Below are positions 59,880-64,000 of a stretch of DNA of 64,000 nucleotides, piece by piece. A model generated the notes under the pieces. It was not told the DNA's origin. It ran no database searches and worked only from the letters and a program-made list of their open reading frames with translations. The first letter of the stretch is position 1. Each line of letters begins with the position of its first letter. This DNA comes from Sinotaia quadrata. Lineage: Eukaryota; Mollusca; Gastropoda; Architaenioglossa; Viviparidae. Location of the stretch: the NCBI GenBank assembly GCA_028829895.1, contig CM054182.1, positions 11,687,501 to 11,751,500 on the forward strand, given 5' to 3'. The translations under genes and the position numbers were made by a program.

Positions 59880-60615
59880 TACTATGGTTTGTTTCAGAAC
59901 TCCATACTAAAGATCTCAGTTCCTATGATTTGTTTTAGAACCCCGTATTAAAAATATTTGTCACTGTATTACAGATACTTGTTAGTCTGCTCTAGAACCC
60001 CGCACTGATATATTTGTTACTCTGTTTCAGAATACCGTATTGCAGATATTTGTTACTCTTTTTTAGAACACCGTATTACATATATTTTGTCACAGTTTTA
60101 GAACCCCATATTACAGATATTTGTTAGTCTGTTTTAGAACCCGTATTACAGATATTTTGTCACAGTTTTAGAACCCCGTATTACTGATATTTGTTATTAT
60201 GTTTTAGAACCCCGTATTACAGATATTTGTTAGTCTGTTTTAGAACCCTGCATTGCAGATATTTGTTACTCTGTTTTTGAACACGGTTTTGCAGATATTT
60301 GTTACTCTGTTTTAGAAAACCGTATTAAAGATATTTGTCACTCCGTTTTAGAATCCCGTGTTATAGATATTTTGTCATAGTTTTAGAACCCTATATTACA
60401 GATATTTTGTCACAGTTTTAGAACCCAGTATTACAGATATTTGTTACTCTGTTTTAGAACCCCGTATTACAGATATTTGTTACTCTGTTTTAGAACCCCG
60501 TATTACAGATATTTTGTCACAGTTTTAGAACCCTATATTAAAGATATTTTGTTACAGTTTTAGGACCCTGTATTACAGATATTTGTTACTCTGTTTTAGA
60601 ACCCCGTTATACAGA
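59880..60615 (+). repeat. ~38-bp minisatellite, ~19 copies
   Basis: Unit GTTTTAGAACCCCGTATTAC, then AGATATTTGTTACTCT; a second variant has TTTTGTCACA instead of TTGTTACTCT. The two variants are interspersed. It is the longest array by copy number in the window. Confidence 0.92.
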
Positions 60616-62050
60616 TACCAGTGACACCAAACACATGTTGGAGCAAATGTACGTCAGACTGTAGTGCATCAATGCTTGATATTTAATTGTATTATTATGT
60701 CCCTTTGCAATCAAAACTGTCATTACTATAACCTACATTACAATCAACATCTGATCTCTGTTACACTATAGTGAAAGTACTATATCCCTCCATATGTAGT
60801 AAATGCTGTGTCGATTCGATAAAAGTGATATGTTTTTTTTCCTTCTGGTCACTGCGTACAAAAACAGCACCTTTTAAATGGATGGTTTATGTATATTTAC
60901 ACATTAAAATAAGACCACTATCATATTATTATTTTTTCTAACTACATTCTAACAGGTGTTGAAAATTTTCCATTCGATCGACGCGCAACCTTTAAAAGTA
61001 CATTCCAGTTAGTGTTGAAAATATACCCAACAGTACAACTGCAAACCATTGCTTTAAACGCAGCAGACCGCATACACTTTTTTTTCACTCATCATATACC
61101 ACTAGAATTTAAAAAAATTTTTTTTTGTAATCCAAATATTCCAAATGTTTTTATCTCATTCTAAACTGCGCATCAATTAAAAACAAAGGAAACAATTGTA
61201 CTATATCCATTGTATACAATTACAAAAACAAACATATTTTACTTGTCATCCTCCATCTGTTCGTGCTGTCACGACAAAGCGTCATTTGATTCCAGTTATT
61301 TATTGAGGTATGCAAAACCCACTTGTCTCCCTTTGAAATTAAATACACGAAAGAAGAAAAGGCAGCATGTTCCCTCCCTTATTCGCTCGTTTGCAAAGGA
61401 TGACTGCCTGACCTCTTTCAAACCATGAGTACTGCAATGCTCGAACACACAATGACAGGCAAGTCCTAGCTTTTCACTCATCACAACCCGAGGCTTGATG
61501 ACTGTGTACGTCACCGTCTGAATTGCCAACATTTAACATTTTTATCTAGCTGCTGAATGAAATATGACGTATTTGTGGATGTAATTTTTACAAATAACCT
61601 CGCGTTAGTACTTTGAGATTGAATGAAAAGATTTTTTTTTTTAATCCAGAGCAACCGACTGTTAGTCGGGAATACGGATACACCAACACAAAGTTAATAC
61701 ATTTATTTCTAATGGGAATCTTCTGTTTCAAAATCTTTGATGTATATTTCAATCTCTCCGGCATATTTGAGTTTCTGTAACACATTGCAAGCCTATCTGA
61801 TTCATTTCAGTCGCGGACAAATTTCAGTCTCTCAAGCAAATTTGTAATGTAAATCGTATAAAACTTCATATGAATTCAAATCTCTAAGCGTTTTACATTT
61901 GTGACGCCACTCGACCATCCCGAGCCTAGGAGTGGGCGTGGCAGGGTACCAAAGTTCGACAAACTCAAGAATGGGAGGGTATATGTTGCCAAACTTCTGC
62001 GGGGTGGGGCTCGAACATCCGTCATCTGCAATTAAATTCAACGCTTAGAT
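60616..62050. other. Unique DNA, no gene seen
   Basis: No supported gene. A GC-richer patch at 61880-62010 (CACTCGACCATCCC, GGGGTGGGGCTCGAACATCC) has a tRNA T-arm-like GGCTCGAAC and could be a decayed SINE. Confidence 0.35.
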
Positions 62051-62960
62051 TTCTCGGCCACCAGTTCCCCAATGCCATTCATTACTCTAATCTCTCTGGC
62101 ATATTTAAATCGCTCTGTTAATATCTCTGTTAAATCTTATTGGTATATTTCACTCTCTGACATATTTCAGTCTGATATGTTTAAGACTGTGTGACAAATT
62201 TCAGTCCCTTTGATACATTCCACTCTCTGAAATATTTCGGACTGTTTGAAACATTTTCAGTTTCTTTGAAACATTTCAATCTCGCTGACTTTATTATTTT
62301 ACTCTTTCTGACTCATTTTGTCTCAGATATATTTCAGCCTTTTAAACATATTTCAATTTAAGCAGCATTCTTTTTCTCTCTGATGTGCTTCAATCTATCT
62401 CTCTTCTATACAAGCTCGTCGACTCTTTCTAGTTCTTTTGACTATTTAGACTCTCTGACACGTTTCTATCTCTCTTCTATACAAGCACGTCGACTCTTTC
62501 CAGTTCTTTTGACTATTTAGACTCTCTGACACGTTTCTATCTCTCTTATACAAGCACATCGACTCTTTCCAGTTCTTTTGACTATTTAGACTCTGTGACA
62601 CGTTTCTATCTCTCTTCTATACAAGCTCGTCGACTCTTTCCAGTTCTTTTGACTATTTAGACTCTCTGACACCCTTCTATCTCTCTTCCACACAAGTTCG
62701 TAGACTCTTTCCAGTTTTTTTGACTGTTTAGATTCTCTGACACGTTTCTATCTCTCTAACATATTTCAGTCTCTTTCAATATATTTCAATCTGTGATCTA
62801 TAAAATATTCAATCTGATATCTCCAGTCCTATTTAAGCAAACTCTCGAACATTTTCCAGTCTCTGATAAATTTAGTCTCTCTGTCTATTCAGTCTATTAA
62901 TAAATTTAGTCTCTCTGTCTATTCAGTCTATTAATAAATTTCGTACTCTCTGACCTACTT
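62050..62960 (+). repeat. Pyrimidine-rich minisatellite region with 72-bp units
   Basis: Diverged short units (variants of CTCTGACACATTTCAGTCTC) surround a clearer array at 62385-62755 of about five 72-bp units with ACACGTTTCTATCTCTCTTC and CGTCGACTCTTTCCAGTTCT. A 33-bp unit (TAAATTTAGTCTCTCTGTCT) occurs twice at 62868-62940. The left end of the minus-strand ORF below overlaps this region. Confidence 0.85.
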
Positions 62961-63360
62961 CGGTCTCGTTTACGTGTTTCAACCTCTTTAGCATGTTTCT
63001 GTCTGTGTGACACTTTCCATCCAACAGGTAAACGTTAGCAATGTCGGAGAATGATGTCGCGACATTTGACGGACAACATTCACGCACAAGGCTCCACTCG
63101 AAACCAGTATTCCCGCTATTCGGATAATATTTTTCGCTTATTTCAAATATATCTGCAAATGCCTTTAAGATTTCGGGGAATAAATTTCGCTTGTTTTTGA
63201 ACATGTTGTCTGTTAGATCAATCAGCCCTGATTTAAAAAGAAATACAAGGGAAGAAACTAATAGTAACCACGTCAAAATGAAGTTGTTGCTTTTTTTATG
63301 AGAGGTCTCCAAACTCCATTTCGTCAATCTCGCGGGCTGCCTACGTGCTTGAAACTGCAC
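62923..63360 (-). CDS. N-terminal exon of a type II membrane protein (GT29-like?)
   Basis: Open frame of 145 codons. A short basic segment (KWSLETSHKK) is followed by a membrane segment (FILTWLLLVSSLVFLF, about residues 28-43) and then a lumenal-type stem with LFPEILKAFADIFEI, EWSLVRECC and one N-glycosylation sequon (NET). This layout is that of Golgi type II glycosyltransferases, and the ...RECC motif recalls alpha-2,8-sialyltransferase stems; the sialyl motifs themselves are not in the window. The start is unresolved (the frame begins at GTG, no ATG before the membrane segment), so an upstream exon is likely. The true 3' splice point may lie before the stop, as the last 15 codons run into repeats. 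Confidence 0.4.
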   Translation of the reverse strand: MQFQARRQPARLTKWSLETSHKKSNNFILTWLLLVSSLVFLFKSGLIDLTDNMFKNKRNLFPEILKAFADIFEISEKYYPNSGNTGFEWSLVRECCPSNVATSFSDIANVYLLDGKCHTDRNMLKRLKHVNETEVGQRVRNLLID

Positions 63361-64000
63361 ACCCGCCCAAATTATACCCTAACCCCCCCCCCCGCCTCAT
63401 TCACTGCGAAAACCCACTAAGACGGAGTAAAGAAAAGTCAGTTTGAAATGACATCATCAGCAACTAGTAGGTTCATTCTTAATTACTGTTTGCAGAACAG
63501 GTACTCACATGTGTACTCCATTGTTTACAGGACAAACAGAAGTTTTAAGTACACCACTGCTTGCAGAGCAAACAGAACTTCTAAGTAAACATATATTTGC
63601 ATTCTGTCTCTGTATCTGCGTGATAGTACACAATTGACAGAATAGCGACTAAAAGGTTAAGCAAGTGGAGACTACCAGTAAGGACAGCAGCATTCGCTCG
63701 TATTTATATTTTTCAGAGTGGTCCATTTGCAAGTGGTTCTGGCAAAGACATTTTGCAGGTCATAATTAGCTGCCCCTGACTGCAGTGTTTATTACCAACC
63801 ACGTCAACGAAGTCTAGTAATCAGTCCTATCCGTCCCTTTTCACCCTACCCTCAAGCAATTTAAATGACATAATTTGAGCTTTATTTCATTTTTTAAATT
63901 AGACTTCTGTTAAGAGTGTACGAGATGTCAGGTTGTCCGATTTCGGACTTTCGCAGACGAAGCTGGAACGTCGAAGATTGTCGATGTTTGTCTTGACAAG
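63361..64000. other. Right-edge flank, no gene seen
   Basis: Poly-C run at 63384-63393. The rest is less AT-rich than average but shows no supported ORF or repeat, apart from a two-copy motif GCAGAACAGG/GCAGAGCAAACAGAA at 63490-63575. Confidence 0.35.

Overview
The window is AT-rich animal (metazoan) nuclear DNA: spliced genes with GT-AG introns and mostly small exons, long introns, many microsatellites and minisatellites, and decayed DNA transposons. No prokaryotic or organellar signal is present. The style (AT-rich, hAT fossils, TG/GC dinucleotide runs, long TATC tract) would fit a mollusc or another lophotrochozoan, but nothing in the window fixes the species.

Left part (1-7.4 kb): the 5' half of a minus-strand gene resembling RNA exonuclease 5 (REXO5/NEF-sp). 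Five phase-compatible coding exons lie between 7066 and 1306 (213 codons); the exonuclease domain is not visible and should lie beyond the left edge. Its introns and left flank carry hAT transposase remnants on the plus strand.

7.4-17 kb: no host gene seen. It holds hAT remnants (including an internally deleted 818-bp copy at 10526-11343), a tRNA-like SINE head, an LTR-like block with a TATA box, and copies of a dispersed ~1.5-kb element.

17-31 kb: a plus-strand gene of seven phase-compatible exons (542 codons from the first ATG seen, 17185-30643), ending in an RNA-recognition motif. Inside its 5-kb second intron, on the same strand, sits a second spliced gene (20206-about 23.0 kb) of unknown family, rich in coiled coil. 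That inner gene has an in-frame TGA and two frame breaks at A-rich positions. A coding-looking minus-strand ORF fragment (24766-25137) lies in the next intron.

31-64 kb: almost gene-free and unusually repetitive. About twenty unrelated tandem arrays (units 19-72 bp) occur between 33.9 and 63 kb, with microsatellites, a polypyrimidine tract, a 165-bp hAT MITE with a perfect 8-bp target duplication inside one array, and a 1.5-kb element with inverted repeats over 300 bp. Near the right edge a minus-strand ORF (62923-63360) looks like the N-terminal part of a type II membrane protein, weakly reminiscent of a Golgi sialyltransferase. Exon models were made by eye from splice sites and phase and need transcript support.
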